A stretch of DNA of 64,000 bases from Alistipes sp. Zagget8 (GCA_001941065.1 MSHJ01000012.1:62001-126000); one strand, 5' to 3'. Counted from the stretch's first letter, positions 17,573 through 28,707 are shown. The notes: a model not told the origin generated them from the sequence alone. Numbers and translations: made by a program.

Positions 17573-18850
17573 ATGAAAACATATTATACCAACGCGACGA
17601 TCTACCGCGGGGGCCGGCTCGAAACGGGCCGTCTCGCCGTCGAGGAGGGCCGTGTGGTTCCCGCCGGGGAGCCGCGGCCGGGCGACCGGGTCGTGGACCT
17701 CGGGGGATTGTGCCTCGTGCCGGGACTGGTCGACGTGCATGTCCACCTGCGCGAGCCGGGTTTCCCGCAGAAGGAGACCATTGCGACGGGTACCGCGGCG
17801 GCGGCCCGCGGAGGGTATACCACGGTCTGCTCGATGCCCAACCTCTGCCCCGCGCCCGATACGCCGGCGACGCTCGGCGAACAGCTGGCGATTATCCGCC
17901 GCGACGCCGTGGTGCGCGTGAAGCCCTATGGCACGATCACGATGGGACAGCGCGGATGCGGCGAGCTGGTCGATTTCGCGGCCCTGGCCCCGGAGGTGGT
18001 CGGGTTTTCCGACGACGGCCGCGGCGTGCAGTCGGACGAGCTGATGGAGGAGGCGATGCGCCGGGCGGCGGCCGTCGGCAAGCCGATTGTCGCCCACTGC
18101 GAGGTCGACGAACTGCTGCGGGGCGGTTATATCCACGACGGAGACTACTGCCGCGAACACGGGCACAAGGGCATCTGCTCCGAGAGCGAATGGCGGCAGG
18201 TCGAACGCGACATCGCGCTGGCCGAGAAGACCGGCTGTCAATACCACGTCTGCCACGTTTCCACGAAAGAGAGCGTCGAACTGGTGCGCCGCGCGAAGGC
18301 CAAGGGGCTGCGGGTGAGCTGTGAGACGGCTCCGCACTACCTGCTGCTGTGCGACGAGGATTTGCAGGAGGAGGGGCGCTTCAAGATGAATCCGCCGCTG
18401 CGGAGCCGCGCCGACCGCGAAGCGCTTATCGGGGGGATTCTGGACGGCACGATCGAGGTTGTGGCCACGGACCATGCGCCCCACACCGCCGAGGAGAAAT
18501 CGCGCGGGCTGGCCGGGAGCGCCATGGGCATCGTGGGGCTGGAGACCGCCTTTCCGCTGCTGTATAAATACCTGGTGCTGCCGGGCGTTATCACCCTTGA
18601 AAAGCTCCTCGGCCTGATGTCGGAAAATCCCCGGCGTCTCTTCGGGCTCGAAGGGGGCGTGGAGGAGGGTGATGCGGCCGATTTCACGGTGCTGGACCTC
18701 GGGGCGCAGTACCGGGTCGATCCCGAGACGTTCCTTTCGAAGGGCCGCGCCACGCCTTTCGCCGGATGGGACGTGCAGGGCCGCGCCGTGCTGACGGTGG
18801 TCGGCGGCTGCGAAATATACGATACGCTAACTACGAAATCAAACAGATAA
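17573..18850 (+). CDS. pyrC: Dihydroorotase
   Basis: 425 aa from the ATG at 17573, immediately after the attenuator. It catalyses N-carbamoyl-aspartate to dihydroorotate, step 3 of UMP synthesis. The metal site DVHVHLREPGF, the MPNL/C-x-PAPD region, YHVCHVSTKESVELV and ATDHAPHT identify a class I dihydroorotase of the amidohydrolase superfamily. The family's carbamylated-Lys position is often a different residue in this class and I did not assign it. First gene of the pyr operon; carA starts 2 nt after its stop. Confidence 0.93.
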   Translation: MKTYYTNATIYRGGRLETGRLAVEEGRVVPAGEPRPGDRVVDLGGLCLVPGLVDVHVHLREPGFPQKETIATGTAAAARGGYTTVCSMPNLCPAPDTPATLGEQLAIIRRDAVVRVKPYGTITMGQRGCGELVDFAALAPEVVGFSDDGRGVQSDELMEEAMRRAAAVGKPIVAHCEVDELLRGGYIHDGDYCREHGHKGICSESEWRQVERDIALAEKTGCQYHVCHVSTKESVELVRRAKAKGLRVSCETAPHYLLLCDEDLQEEGRFKMNPPLRSRADREALIGGILDGTIEVVATDHAPHTAEEKSRGLAGSAMGIVGLETAFPLLYKYLVLPGVITLEKLLGLMSENPRRLFGLEGGVEEGDAADFTVLDLGAQYRVDPETFLSKGRATPFAGWDVQGRAVLTVVGGCEIYDTLTTKSNR

Positions 18851-18852
18851 GG

Positions 18853-19944
18853 ATGAAAGCATTTACGAAAAAAATTGTCTTGGAGAACGGCCGTGAGTTC
18901 TACGGATACGGTTTCGGCGCCGACCGCGAGGCCATCAACGAGATCGTCTTCAACACCTCGATGGTGGGGTATCAGGAGATCATGTCCGACCCGTCGTACA
19001 CCGACCAGATGGTGGTGATGACCTATCCGCTGATCGGCAACTACGGTATGACCGACGAGGATTACGAAACCAAAACGCCGACCATCGGCGGCATGATCGT
19101 CCGCGAGTACAACGACTCGCCGTCGAATTTCCGCTATACGAAGACGCTGAACGAGGTTTTCGAGGAGCACGACATTCCGGCCATCTGGGGCGTGGACACC
19201 CGTGCCCTGACGCGCATCATCCGCGACGAGGGTTCGCAGAAGGTCATCATCACCGACGCCGCGACGCCGCATGAAGAGGCCATGCGCAAACTGGGCGAAT
19301 ACGTCACGCCGCACGACATGGTTTCGCGCGTAAGCTGCAAGAAACGCTGGATGTCGCGCGTCCCCAACCACAAATACGACGTGGTGGCCGTCGACTGCGG
19401 CATCAAATACAATATCATCCGCCTGCTGAACCGCGTGGGCTGCAACGTGACGGTCATGCCCTACGACTCCACCGCGGAGGAGATCATGGCCTTCCATCCC
19501 GACGGCCTCGTACTTTCGAACGGCCCCGGCAACCCGGAGGACGTGACGCCGGTCATCGAGCTGGTGAAACAGCTCCGGGGCAAACTGCCGATCTTCGGCA
19601 TCTGCATGGGCCATCAGCTGATTTCGCTGGCCTACGGCGCGAAGACCTTCAAGATGAAGTTCGGCCACCGCGGCGCCAACCACCCGGTGAAGAACCTCGT
19701 GACGGACAAAATCGAGATCACGAGCCAGAATCACAGCTATGCCGTGGATATTGATTCGCTCCAGGGCACGGGGCTCACGCTGACGCACGTCAACCTGCTC
19801 GACGGCACGGCCGAGGGCGTGGAGTGCCCCGAGGACCGCGTCTTCTCGATGCAGTACCATCCCGAGAGCGCTTCGGGACCGCAGGACAGCGCTTATTTGT
19901 TCAAGAAGTTCACTAAAATAATGGAGGATCACAAAAATGCCTAA
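18853..19944 (+). CDS. carA: Carbamoyl-phosphate synthase small subunit
   Basis: 363 aa, normal length. It is the glutamine amidotransferase subunit that feeds ammonia to CarB. The N-terminal CPSase_sm domain has [19 protein letters not shown]. The C-terminal class I GATase domain has the nucleophile Cys in [13 protein letters not shown] and the catalytic His/Glu in YHPESASGP. The 3' end overlaps carB by 8 nt, so the two are probably translationally coupled. The product also serves arginine synthesis. Confidence 0.95.
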   Translation: MKAFTKKIVLENGREFYGYGFGADREAINEIVFNTSMVGYQEIMSDPSYTDQMVVMTYPLIGNYGMTDEDYETKTPTIGGMIVREYNDSPSNFRYTKTLNEVFEEHDIPAIWGVDTRALTRIIRDEGSQKVIITDAATPHEEAMRKLGEYVTPHDMVSRVSCKKRWMSRVPNHKYDVVAVDCGIKYNIIRLLNRVGCNVTVMPYDSTAEEIMAFHPDGLVLSNGPGNPEDVTPVIELVKQLRGKLPIFGICMGHQLISLAYGAKTFKMKFGHRGANHPVKNLVTDKIEITSQNHSYAVDIDSLQGTGLTLTHVNLLDGTAEGVECPEDRVFSMQYHPESASGPQDSAYLFKKFTKIMEDHKNA

Positions 19945-22900
19945 GAGAAAGGATATCAAGAAGGTAATGGTCATCGGGTCGGGTCCGATCGTCATCGGAC
20001 AGGCCGCTGAGTTCGACTATGCGGGTACGCAGGCGTGCCTCGCGCTCAAGGAGGAGGGATACGAGGTGATCCTCGCCAACTCGAACCCCGCCACGATCAT
20101 GACCGACACGCATATCGCCGACAAGGTCTACATGGAGCCCCTGACGCTGGAATATGTGGCCAAGATCATCCGCTACGAGCGTCCCGACGCCATCGTTCCG
20201 GGACTGGGCGGACAGACGGGCCTGAACCTCGCGGTGCAGCTGGCTAAGAAGGGCATTCTCCAGGAGTGCCAGGTTGAGATTCTGGGCACCTCGTTCGAGT
20301 CGATCGAGCGGGCCGAGGACCGGGAGCTGTTCAAGGAGCTCTGCGAGTCGCTGGGCGAGCCGGTGCTCCCTTCGGAGGTGGCCATGACCATCGACCATGC
20401 CGTCGAGATTGCACAGGAGATCGGATATCCCGTGGTGTTGCGCCCGGCGTTCACGCTGGGCGGCACGGGCGGCGGTTTCGCCGACGACGAGGCTGAGCTG
20501 CGCGAAATGATGCGCAATGCGCTGGCGCTCTCGCCCGTGCATCAGGTGCTCATCGAGAAGAGCATCAAGGGTTACAAGGAGATCGAGTACGAGGTGATGC
20601 GCGACCATAACGATACGGCCATCTCGATTTGCTGCATGGAGAACATCGACCCCGTGGGCATCCATACCGGCGACTCGATTGTCGTGGCCCCGAGCCAGAC
20701 GCTCACCAACAAGGAATTCCAGATGCTGCGCGACTCGGCGCTGAAGATCATCCGCGAGCTGAAGATCGAGGGCGGCTGCAACGTGCAGTTCGCGCTGGAC
20801 CCCCTTTCGTTCAAATACTACCTGATCGAGGTCAATCCCCGCGTGTCGCGCTCCTCGGCCCTGGCGTCGAAGGCCTCGGGCTATCCGATTGCCCGCGTCA
20901 GCGCGAAGATCGCCGTGGGCCTGACCCTCGACGAGATCAGGATCGCCAACACCCCGGCTTCGTTCGAACCGACGCTGGACTACGTGGTGACGAAGGTCGC
21001 CCGCTTCCCCTTCGACAAGTTCGCCGACGCTTCGAACAAGCTCGGCACGCAGATGAAGGCCACGGGCGAGGTGATGTCGATCGGCCGCACGATGGAGGAG
21101 TCGCTGCTGAAGGCCGTGCGGTCGCTCGAAACGGGCGTCTGCCATATCTATCACAAGAAATTCGACTCGTGGTCGAACGACGCCCTGCTGGACTACATCA
21201 AGGAGGGCACTGACGACCGCTTGTACGCCATCACGCAGCTGATCCGCAACGGCGTCGATCTGGCGCTGGTCTACAACAATACGAAAATCGACATGTTCTT
21301 CCTCGAGAAGTTCAAGAACATCGTCGAGTTCGAGAACGTCATCCGCGTCCATCCGGGAGACATCGAGACGCTCCGCTCCGCCAAGCGCATGGGCTTCAGC
21401 GACAAGTACATCGGCCAGCTGTGGGGACTCTCGCAGTACGATATGTACCGCCTGCGCGAGAAGAACGGCATCTTCCCGGTCTACAAGATGATCGACACCT
21501 GCGCCAGCGAGTTCGCCTCCTACGTGCCCTATTTCTACTCGACCTACGAGGAGGAGAACGAATCGGTGGTGAGCTCGAAAGAGAAGATCATCGTGCTGGG
21601 CTCGGGCCCGATCCGTATCGGCCAGGGTGTCGAGTTCGACTACTCGACCGTGCATGCCATCTGGTCGATCCGCGCCGCAGGCTACGAGGCGATCATCATC
21701 AACAACAACCCCGAGACCGTCTCGACCGACTATACCACCAGCGACAAGCTCTATTTCGAGCCGCTCACGGTGGAGGACGTGATGAATGTCGTGCACCTCG
21801 AGAAGCCGAAGGCCATCGTCGTGTCGCTCGGCGGACAGACCGCCATCAACCTCGCCGAGCCGCTCTCCAAGCTGGGCGTGCCCATCATCGGCACCGACAC
21901 CCAGGCGATTAAGAACGCCGAGGACCGCGGCTGCTTCGAGAGGATCATGGAGGAGCTGCAGATTCCGCAGCCCGAGGCCGAGGCCGTGACCGACATCGAG
22001 TCGGGCGTCCGGGCAGCAGCCCGCATCGGGTATCCGGTGCTGGTTCGTCCGAGCTACGTGCTGGGCGGCCGCGCTATGCAGATCGTTTCGAACGAGGAGC
22101 GCCTGCGCCACTATCTGCAGACCGCCGTGGAGATCGACGTGGACCAGCCGGTGCTGGTCGACCGCTACATCATGGGCAAGGAGCTGGAGGTGGACGCCAT
22201 CTGCGACGGCAAGGATGTCTTCATCCCCGGTATCATGGAGCATGTCGAGCACACGGGTATCCACTCGGGCGACTCGATCAGCGTCTACCCGACCTTCAGC
22301 GTGAGCCAGAAGGCCAAGGACAAGATCATCGACTACACGGTGAAGCTGGGTCTGCGCATCGGCATCGTCGGACTCTACAACATCCAGTTCATCGTGGCCG
22401 GCGAGGACGACGTTTATGTCATCGAGGTCAACCCGCGTTCGTCGCGCACGGTGCCCTTCCTCTCGAAATCGACGGGCGTGCCGATGGCGCACATCGCCAC
22501 GCAGGTCATCCTGGGCAAGTCGCTGCGCGAGCAGGGCATCACGGAGGTCTGCGGCAAGGAGAAGGCCCGCTGGTACGTCAAGGCCCCGGCCTTCTCGTTC
22601 GCCAAGATCCGCGGCATGGATTCCTACCTCTCGCCGGAGATGAAATCGACGGGCGAGGCGATCGGTTATGACGACAAAATCACGCGGGCGTTGTACAAGG
22701 CCCTGCAGGCTACGGGCATGCATGTTTCGAACTACGGAACGATCTTCGTCACGATTGCCGACCACGACAAGGAGCAGGCGCTCCCGCTGGTGAAGCGGTT
22801 CTACGACCTGGGCTTCAACATCGAGGCGACCACCGGGACGGCGGAGTTCCTGCGCGAGCACGGCATCCGCACCCGCACGCGCCGCAAGCTGAACGAGGGC

Positions 22901-23119
22901 AGCAACGAGATTATCGAGGCGCTGCGCCAGGGTCACGTCAGCTATGTGATCAACACGATCGACATCAACCAACACAACACGCGCCTCGACGGTTACGAAA
23001 TCCGCCGCACGGCCGTCGAGAACAACGTGACGGTCTTCACGGCGCTGGAAACGGTGAAGGTGCTGCTGGATGTGCTCGAAGAGATTACCCTGCGCGTTTC
23101 GACCATAGACAGTAAATAA
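19937..23119 (+). CDS. carB: Carbamoyl-phosphate synthase large subunit
   Basis: 1060 aa, close to the usual 1070. Two homologous halves each begin with the ATP-grasp/preATP pattern ([21 protein letters not shown] near residue 10; [20 protein letters not shown] near residue 550). The C-terminal MGS-like allosteric domain (about 930-1060, [15 protein letters not shown] onward) is where UMP/IMP or ornithine act in other species. It overlaps carA by 8 nt, and pyrK starts 2 nt after its stop. Confidence 0.96.
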   Translation: MPKRKDIKKVMVIGSGPIVIGQAAEFDYAGTQACLALKEEGYEVILANSNPATIMTDTHIADKVYMEPLTLEYVAKIIRYERPDAIVPGLGGQTGLNLAVQLAKKGILQECQVEILGTSFESIERAEDRELFKELCESLGEPVLPSEVAMTIDHAVEIAQEIGYPVVLRPAFTLGGTGGGFADDEAELREMMRNALALSPVHQVLIEKSIKGYKEIEYEVMRDHNDTAISICCMENIDPVGIHTGDSIVVAPSQTLTNKEFQMLRDSALKIIRELKIEGGCNVQFALDPLSFKYYLIEVNPRVSRSSALASKASGYPIARVSAKIAVGLTLDEIRIANTPASFEPTLDYVVTKVARFPFDKFADASNKLGTQMKATGEVMSIGRTMEESLLKAVRSLETGVCHIYHKKFDSWSNDALLDYIKEGTDDRLYAITQLIRNGVDLALVYNNTKIDMFFLEKFKNIVEFENVIRVHPGDIETLRSAKRMGFSDKYIGQLWGLSQYDMYRLREKNGIFPVYKMIDTCASEFASYVPYFYSTYEEENESVVSSKEKIIVLGSGPIRIGQGVEFDYSTVHAIWSIRAAGYEAIIINNNPETVSTDYTTSDKLYFEPLTVEDVMNVVHLEKPKAIVVSLGGQTAINLAEPLSKLGVPIIGTDTQAIKNAEDRGCFERIMEELQIPQPEAEAVTDIESGVRAAARIGYPVLVRPSYVLGGRAMQIVSNEERLRHYLQTAVEIDVDQPVLVDRYIMGKELEVDAICDGKDVFIPGIMEHVEHTGIHSGDSISVYPTFSVSQKAKDKIIDYTVKLGLRIGIVGLYNIQFIVAGEDDVYVIEVNPRSSRTVPFLSKSTGVPMAHIATQVILGKSLREQGITEVCGKEKARWYVKAPAFSFAKIRGMDSYLSPEMKSTGEAIGYDDKITRALYKALQATGMHVSNYGTIFVTIADHDKEQALPLVKRFYDLGFNIEATTGTAEFLREHGIRTRTRRKLNEGSNEIIEALRQGHVSYVINTIDINQHNTRLDGYEIRRTAVENNVTVFTALETVKVLLDVLEEITLRVSTIDSK

Positions 23120-23121
23120 CC

Positions 23122-23862
23122 ATGTATAAGAAGGGCCTTTACAGGATTCTTACGAACGAGCCGCTGACCGCCACGGTGTGGCGGATGACGCTCGCCGGCG
23201 ACACGCAGTGGATTGCGGCGCCCGGGCAGTTCGTCAATATCGCGCTGGAGGGCAAGTACTTGCGCCGTCCCATCTCGATCTGCGATTTCGATGAACGCTC
23301 GATCACGCTGATCTACAAGGTCGTGGGCGGAGGCACCGCGCAGATGAGCCGGATGCAGGCGGGCGAGGAGCTCGACCTGCTGACGGGTCTCGGCAACGGG
23401 TTCTCGACGAGAAATGATGCCCGGCGGCCCCTGTTGGTCGGGGGCGGCGTGGGGGTGCCGCCGCTCTATAACCTAGCGAAAAAACTCCTCGCCGAAGGCA
23501 AGCCGGTGCAGGTGGTGCTGGGTTTCAACACCGCCTCGGAGGTTTTTTACGAGGAGGAGTTCCGCGCACTGGGGTGTGAGGTCACGGTGGCCACGGCCGA
23601 CGGCTCGCGGGGTGTCGAAGGGTTCGTCACCACGGTTCTCGCGGAGCAGGAGCCCGATTTCGATTACTTTTACGCCTGCGGCCCCCTGCCGATGCTCCAC
23701 GCGCTGTACAACGCCACGGAGCGCGACGGGCAGCTGTCGTTCGAGGAGCGCATGGGGTGCGGATTCGGCGCCTGCATGGGCTGTTCGTGCAAAACCAAAT
23801 ACGGCAACAAACGCATCTGCAAGGAGGGGCCGGTCTTGGAGAAAGGAGAGATTATATGGTAG
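23122..23862 (+). CDS. pyrK: Dihydroorotate dehydrogenase electron-transfer subunit
   Basis: 246 aa. A ferredoxin-reductase-like FAD domain (RRPISICDF near residue 50) and an NAD domain (LLVGGGVGVPPLYNLA) precede a C-terminal 2Fe-2S cluster region with cysteines in GCGFGACMGCSC and RICKEGPV. PyrK transfers electrons from PyrD to NAD, marking the anaerobic-compatible class 1B dihydroorotate dehydrogenase. It overlaps pyrD by 7 nt. Confidence 0.94.
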   Translation: MYKKGLYRILTNEPLTATVWRMTLAGDTQWIAAPGQFVNIALEGKYLRRPISICDFDERSITLIYKVVGGGTAQMSRMQAGEELDLLTGLGNGFSTRNDARRPLLVGGGVGVPPLYNLAKKLLAEGKPVQVVLGFNTASEVFYEEEFRALGCEVTVATADGSRGVEGFVTTVLAEQEPDFDYFYACGPLPMLHALYNATERDGQLSFEERMGCGFGACMGCSCKTKYGNKRICKEGPVLEKGEIIW

Positions 23863-24764
23863 ACACATCGGTTGAACTGTGCGGCCTGAGGCTGGACAAT
23901 CCGGTCGTTCCGGCCAGCGGAACCTTCGGCTACGGCAACGAATTCCGGGAGTTTTACGACATCAATGTCCTCGGGTCGTTCTCGTTCAAGGGCACCACGC
24001 GGGAGCCGCGTTTCGGCAATCCCACGCCCCGTATCGCCGAGTGCGAAGCCGGGATGATCAACGCCGTGGGATTACAGAACCCCGGTATCGACGCCGTAAT
24101 CCGTGAGGAGCTGCCGCGCCTGAAAACCTTTTTCCGAAAACCCGTCATCGCCAATATTTCGGGATTCTCGGTCGAGGAGTACGCCTACTGCTGCGAGCGG
24201 ATCGACAAGCAGGAGCAGGTCGGCCTGATCGAGGTCAACGTCTCGTGCCCCAACGTGCGGCACGGCGGCATGTCGTTCGGTACCTGTCCGGATGCCGCCG
24301 CCGAGGTGACGCGGGCCGTGAAAGCGGTGACGACGAAACCCGTATTCATCAAACTCTCGCCCAACGTCACGGACATCGTCTCGATAGCCCGGGCGTGCGA
24401 GGAGGCGGGAGCCGACGGCATCTGCCTGATAAACACGCTGTTGGGTATGCGCATCGACGTTGCCCGCCGCCGTCCGGTCATCGCCAACACGATGGGCGGA
24501 TTCTCGGGCGCCGCGGTCTTCCCCGTCGCCCTGCGGATGGTCTACCAGGTCGCCAAAGCCTGCCGGATTCCCGTGATGGGGTGTGGCGGCGTCACGACGG
24601 CCCGCGACGTGATCGAGATGATGATGGCCGGGGCCACGGCCGTGCAGGTCGGGGCCGCCAACCTGGTGAATCCCTATGCTTCGAAAGAGATCGTCGAGGC
24701 TCTGCCCGGCGAGATGGAGCGGCTGGGCATTGAAAAATTGTCGGATATAATAGGAATAGTATAA
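23856..24764 (+). CDS. pyrD: Dihydroorotate dehydrogenase, class 1B catalytic subunit
   Basis: 302 aa from the ATG at 23856, overlapping pyrK by 7 nt. It oxidises dihydroorotate to orotate with FMN. Markers are [13 protein letters not shown] at the N-terminus, the catalytic Cys in [17 protein letters not shown] and the FMN phosphate site [12 protein letters not shown]. Ser is replaced by Cys at the active site, as expected in class 1. The stop overlaps the pyrF ATG by one base. Confidence 0.95.
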   Translation: MVDTSVELCGLRLDNPVVPASGTFGYGNEFREFYDINVLGSFSFKGTTREPRFGNPTPRIAECEAGMINAVGLQNPGIDAVIREELPRLKTFFRKPVIANISGFSVEEYAYCCERIDKQEQVGLIEVNVSCPNVRHGGMSFGTCPDAAAEVTRAVKAVTTKPVFIKLSPNVTDIVSIARACEEAGADGICLINTLLGMRIDVARRRPVIANTMGGFSGAAVFPVALRMVYQVAKACRIPVMGCGGVTTARDVIEMMMAGATAVQVGAANLVNPYASKEIVEALPGEMERLGIEKLSDIIGIV

Positions 24765-25468
24765 TGCAACGCGACGTAATCATAGCCTGCGATTTCAAAT
24801 CCGCAGAAGACACCTTCAAATTCCTCGACCTTTTCAGGGACGAGGCCCGCAAGCCGTTCCTGAAAATCGGCATGGAGCTTTTCTATGCCGAGGGACCGGA
24901 AATCGTGCGCGAGATCAAGCGCCGGGGACACAAAATCTTCCTCGATCTGAAGCTCCACGACATTCCCAACACCGTGAAGAAAGCGATGGCCGTGCTGTCG
25001 CGGCTGGATGTGGATATGTGCAACGTCCATGCGGCGGGCACGATCGAGATGATGAAGGCCGCTCTCGAAGGGCTCACCCGCGCCGACGGCACCCGGCCGC
25101 TGCTGATCGCCGTGACGCAGTTGACCTCGACGAGCGAAGAGCGTATGCGCAGCGAACTGCTGATCGACGCTTCGATCAACGATACGATCGTCAAATACGC
25201 GCAGAACACCCGCGACGCCGGACTGGACGGCGTGGTCTGCTCGCCGCTGGAAGCCGGCATGGTGCATGCGGCGTGCGGCGAGGGGTTCCTCACGATCACG
25301 CCCGGCGTGCGATTTGCAGACGGGGACGTAGCGGACCAGGTGCGCGTCACGACCCCTGCCCGTGCCCGGGAGATCGGCTCCGACTTTATCGTCGTGGGAC
25401 GCCCGATCACGGCTGCGGAGGACCCTGTGGCGGCTTACCGACGGTGCGTCGCCGAGTTCGTCGGATAA
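24764..25468 (+). CDS. pyrF: Orotidine-5'-phosphate decarboxylase
   Basis: 234 aa, class I. It catalyses the last step to UMP. The catalytic D-x-K-x-x-D lies in [16 protein letters not shown] (about residue 65), with [17 protein letters not shown] and [15 protein letters not shown] for phosphate binding. One-base overlap with pyrD; 28 nt to the next gene. Confidence 0.95.
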   Translation: MQRDVIIACDFKSAEDTFKFLDLFRDEARKPFLKIGMELFYAEGPEIVREIKRRGHKIFLDLKLHDIPNTVKKAMAVLSRLDVDMCNVHAAGTIEMMKAALEGLTRADGTRPLLIAVTQLTSTSEERMRSELLIDASINDTIVKYAQNTRDAGLDGVVCSPLEAGMVHAACGEGFLTITPGVRFADGDVADQVRVTTPARAREIGSDFIVVGRPITAAEDPVAAYRRCVAEFVG

Positions 25469-25496
25469 CGGACAAACCTTTTAAAACAAGGAAGAT

Positions 25497-25757
25497 ATGA
25501 AACCGGTAAAACTTTTCTACCTGAAATCGTGCCCTTTCTGTAAGAAAGCGCTGCGCTACATCGAGGAGGCGAAGGCCGCCCATCCGGAGCTGGCCGCCGT
25601 GGAGATCGAGATGATCGAGGAGTCGGAGGAGCCCGCCGTGGCCGACACGTTCGACTACTACTATGTGCCGACGTTCTACGTGGACGGTGTGAAGGTCCAC
25701 GAGGGCGGCATCTATCCCGACGAGGTGGAGAAGATTTTACGCTCGGCGCTGGAATAG
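25497..25757 (+). CDS. Small glutaredoxin-like thiol-disulfide protein
   Basis: 86 aa with a thioredoxin fold: redox CPFC at residues 12-15 (YLKSCPFCKKA), cis-Pro in YYVPTFYVDG and a C-terminal helix. It probably reduces disulfides or supplies electrons in the cytosol. It is embedded in the pyr operon, 28 nt after pyrF and directly abutting the S41 gene, which may link redox state to nucleotide synthesis. A ribonucleotide reductase role is only a guess. Confidence 0.85.
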   Translation: MKPVKLFYLKSCPFCKKALRYIEEAKAAHPELAAVEIEMIEESEEPAVADTFDYYYVPTFYVDGVKVHEGGIYPDEVEKILRSALE

Positions 25758-26852
25758 ATGAAGACCTTGCTGCGTGTTCTGTCGCTTGTTGCGGCTGTTG
25801 CCGGCCTGCTGTCTGCCGGGGCGCAAACTCCGGCGGGGCGTGCTGCGTCCGATTTCGACTTTGCCGTCGATGTCGTGGAACGCGCCTATGCGGGCTATCC
25901 GGACAAAACCGCGAACCGCGGAGCGGAGTATGCCGCGCTCAAAGAGCGTTTGCAGCAGGAGATCGCCTCGGGTCGCGACACCTATGACGCCGTGGCCGAA
26001 TACCTCGGGTGGTTCGACGATTCGCACCTCGGAACGGAGGGTGTGCGGGCTTACCGCCCCAAGTCGATTCGCCGGCCTTCGGATTACGCCGCGCGGATGG
26101 AACGCTATTACCCGCAGTTCACTCATTGCCGGGTGGATAGGGAGACGTACCTGATTCGTTTTCCGTCGTGCGATCCCGACTGGATTTCGCTGGGAGAGGT
26201 CCGGGAAATGATTGAAAAATACCTCGCTTCGGGCTGTGAAAACCTGATTCTCGACATTCGCGGCAACGGTGGCGGCAACGACAGCAGTTACGAACCCCTG
26301 CTCAGGCTGCTCTACGATCACGAAGGGGTGGAGGATGGCATGGAGTACCGTGTTTCGGACCTGGCCATTGCCCATGTCCGGAAGTTCGCCGGAGATACGG
26401 AGCGCGGACGCGCGAAAATCGCGCGGATGGAGCGGACCCCGGCCGGGGAATTTCTTGCCGGGGAGAGCAAAACCTACCGTATCCGTTACGATTCCGTCTC
26501 GCCGCGGCCCCGCCGGGCGGCGCTGCTGATCGACGGGAAAGTCGGCTCCTCGGGCGAGCAGCTGGTGCTCGAGGTCCGGGCCTGCAGCCGCCGGACGACC
26601 GTTTACGGGCAGGACAATACGCTGGGATGCCTCGATTTCTCGAATTGCGAGATACTCCGCTTTCCGCAGGACACGACCCGGTGGATGATGCTTCCCACGA
26701 CCCGTTCCTGCCGGGTTGCGGAAGGCCGCGGAATTGACGCCGCGGGCATCGCTCCCGACGTGCGGATCACGCTGCCGCTGCCCGAAACGCTGACGGACAA
26801 TGTGGATGAATGGGTGCGCTGGGTCGCCGAAGATTTGAAAACTGAAAACTAA
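25758..26852 (+). CDS. S41 family (tail-specific-like) peptidase, exported
   Basis: 364 aa with a signal peptide (MKTLLRVLSLVAAVAGLLSAGA) and no visible PDZ domain. The S41 core appears in LILDIRGNGGGND (about 163-175), LLIDGKVGSSGEQLVLE with candidate catalytic Ser264/265, and a TLGCLDFSN segment. It probably cleaves peptides in the periplasm. It starts directly at the stop of the glutaredoxin-like gene, so it is in the pyr operon although no link to pyrimidines is obvious. pyrE follows after 9 nt. Confidence 0.85.
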   Translation: MKTLLRVLSLVAAVAGLLSAGAQTPAGRAASDFDFAVDVVERAYAGYPDKTANRGAEYAALKERLQQEIASGRDTYDAVAEYLGWFDDSHLGTEGVRAYRPKSIRRPSDYAARMERYYPQFTHCRVDRETYLIRFPSCDPDWISLGEVREMIEKYLASGCENLILDIRGNGGGNDSSYEPLLRLLYDHEGVEDGMEYRVSDLAIAHVRKFAGDTERGRAKIARMERTPAGEFLAGESKTYRIRYDSVSPRPRRAALLIDGKVGSSGEQLVLEVRACSRRTTVYGQDNTLGCLDFSNCEILRFPQDTTRWMMLPTTRSCRVAEGRGIDAAGIAPDVRITLPLPETLTDNVDEWVRWVAEDLKTEN

Positions 26853-26861
26853 ACGATAAAA

Positions 26862-27494
26862 ATGGAGAAATCAATTGCGAAAGATTTGCTGTCGATCGGC
26901 GCGGTGTTCCTGCGTCCCGAACAGCCTTTTACCTGGGCGAGCGGTATCAAAAGCCCGATCTACTGCGATAACCGGCTGACGCTCACGGCTCCCGTCGTCC
27001 GCGGACATGTCGAGGCGGGGCTGGCGGAGATCGTCCGCACGAAATTCCCCGAAGCCGAGGTGCTGATGGGCACATCGACGGCCGGCATCGCCCATGCGGC
27101 CATCACGGCCACGATCCTCGACCTGCCGATGGGTTACGTGCGTTCGGGTTCGAAGGACCACGGCCGCGGCAACCAGATCGAGGGTCGGCTGGAAAAGGGC
27201 CAGAAGGTCGTGGTGATCGAGGACCTGATCTCGACGGGCGGTTCGTGCATCGAGGTGGTGAACGCCCTGCGTGAAGCGGGCGCCGAGGTGCTGGGCGTGG
27301 CTTCGATCTTCACCTACGGGATGAAGAAGGGCCTCGACCGCATGAAGGAGGCTAACGTTGTGAATTACAGCCTTTCGAACCTCGACGCGCTCGTGGAGGT
27401 GGCTGCCGAGGAGGGATATATCGAATCCGGGGACAAGGCGCGGCTGCTGAAATTCCGCGACAATCCGTCGGACGAATCCTGGATGGACAAATAA
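26862..27494 (+). CDS. pyrE: Orotate phosphoribosyltransferase
   Basis: 210 aa. It transfers ribose-5-phosphate from PRPP to orotate. The PRPP motif is [17 protein letters not shown] (about 110-126), and the flexible loop is [14 protein letters not shown]. The length is typical. It is 12 nt upstream of pyrB. Confidence 0.95.
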   Translation: MEKSIAKDLLSIGAVFLRPEQPFTWASGIKSPIYCDNRLTLTAPVVRGHVEAGLAEIVRTKFPEAEVLMGTSTAGIAHAAITATILDLPMGYVRSGSKDHGRGNQIEGRLEKGQKVVVIEDLISTGGSCIEVVNALREAGAEVLGVASIFTYGMKKGLDRMKEANVVNYSLSNLDALVEVAAEEGYIESGDKARLLKFRDNPSDESWMDK

Positions 27495-27506
27495 TAATCC
27501 GAACTT

Positions 27507-28592
27507 ATGCGACACCTGATTGATCCTACTGACCTTTCGGTTCAGGAGACCGAGCAAATCGTAGCCCTAGCGGAAGACATCATCGCCAACCGGGCCAAGT
27601 ACAGCGAAGCCTGCAAGGGCAAGAAACTGGCCACGTTGTTCTATGAGCCCTCGACCCGCACGCGGCTGAGTTTCACGTCGGCGATGCTGGAGCTGGGCGG
27701 GCAGGTCATCGGCTTTTCCGATGCCAACTCCTCGTCGGTTTCCAAGGGCGAGACGGTGGCCGACACCGTGCGCGTGATCCGCTGCTTCGCGGACATCATC
27801 GCCATGCGCCATTTCAAGGAGGGGGCGCCGCTCGTGGCTTCGCAGTATGCGGGTGTCCCGGTCATCAACGCCGGGGACGGCAGCCATGCCCATCCGACGC
27901 AGACCTTGACGGACCTGCTGACGATAAAGCGCGAGAAGGGCCGCTTCGACAACATGACCATCGGGTTCTGCGGCGACCTGAAATTCGGCCGCACGGTGCA
28001 CTCGCTCATCAAGGCGCTGTCGCGCTACTCGGGAATCGAGGTGATCCTGATCGCCCCGCAGGAGCTGCGGCTGCCCGATTACATGCTCGCCGAGATGGCT
28101 GAGAATTCGAAACTGAAATTCCGCGAGGTCGAAACGATGGAGGAGGTGATGCCCGAACTGGATGTCCTCTACATGACGCGTGTGCAGAAGGAGCGCTTTC
28201 TCGACGAGGAGGAGTTCGACCGCGTGAAGAACAGTTTCGTGCTCGATCCCGAGAAGCTCACGACGGCCAAGAAGGATATGATTATCCTCCATCCGCTGCC
28301 GCGTGTCAACGAGATCACGCGTGCCGTGGACAACGATCCCCGGGCGGCCTATTTCCGGCAGGTCGAGAACGGCAAGTTCGTGCGCATGGCGCTGATTTAT
28401 ACGCTGCTGCGCTGGGCCGACGAGAACAAGCCCTTTGCGCGGACCCCGGTTTTCGGCGAGGAATACGTCGTGAACGAATACGAGTGTCCGAACCGCCGCT
28501 GCATCTCCGCCACGGAGGATGTGGACCGGCTTTTCCACCGCCAGGCCGACGGAACCTGCCGCTGCGCCTACTGCGAGGCGAAGGCCCGGTAG
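27507..28592 (+). CDS. pyrB: Aspartate carbamoyltransferase with a PyrI-type zinc tail
   Basis: 361 aa, about 50 longer than a usual catalytic chain. The catalytic part has the carbamoyl-phosphate loop [35 protein letters not shown] and HPLPRVNEI. The tail has Cys327-x4-Cys332 (CPNRRC) and Cys353-x2-Cys356 (CAYC), matching the zinc site at the end of regulatory chain PyrI. The PyrI nucleotide-binding domain is missing, and no pyrI follows. In E. coli the zinc domain is what contacts PyrB; here it appears to be built in, so CTP/ATP regulation may be lost. Last gene of the pyr operon. Confidence 0.93.
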   Translation: MRHLIDPTDLSVQETEQIVALAEDIIANRAKYSEACKGKKLATLFYEPSTRTRLSFTSAMLELGGQVIGFSDANSSSVSKGETVADTVRVIRCFADIIAMRHFKEGAPLVASQYAGVPVINAGDGSHAHPTQTLTDLLTIKREKGRFDNMTIGFCGDLKFGRTVHSLIKALSRYSGIEVILIAPQELRLPDYMLAEMAENSKLKFREVETMEEVMPELDVLYMTRVQKERFLDEEEFDRVKNSFVLDPEKLTTAKKDMIILHPLPRVNEITRAVDNDPRAAYFRQVENGKFVRMALIYTLLRWADENKPFARTPVFGEEYVVNEYECPNRRCISATEDVDRLFHRQADGTCRCAYCEAKAR

Positions 28593-28641
28593 GAGGGATG
28601 CCGCGAATGTCGATAAATTGTCGATAGAATATGCCGGGGAA

Positions 28642-28673
28642 TTTTGAAAGTCCGCCGAAAAACGCTACTTTTG
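28642..28673 (+). promoter_or_regulatory. Predicted promoter of the pur operon
   Basis: TTTTG (28642-28646) and TACTTTTG (28666-28673), 19 bases apart. Transcription from here would give a leader of about 400 nt before purE. Confidence 0.72.
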
Positions 28674-28707
28674 TAACGTTGTTTTAACGACAGTTAGGCT
28701 AATTCCG

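Noticed and set aside
19913..22975. Long antisense ORF opposite carB (1020 codons)
   Set aside because: GC-rich genes with few antisense stops give long mirror ORFs; this one is His/Arg/Asp/Leu-rich with no domain, and carB is certain.
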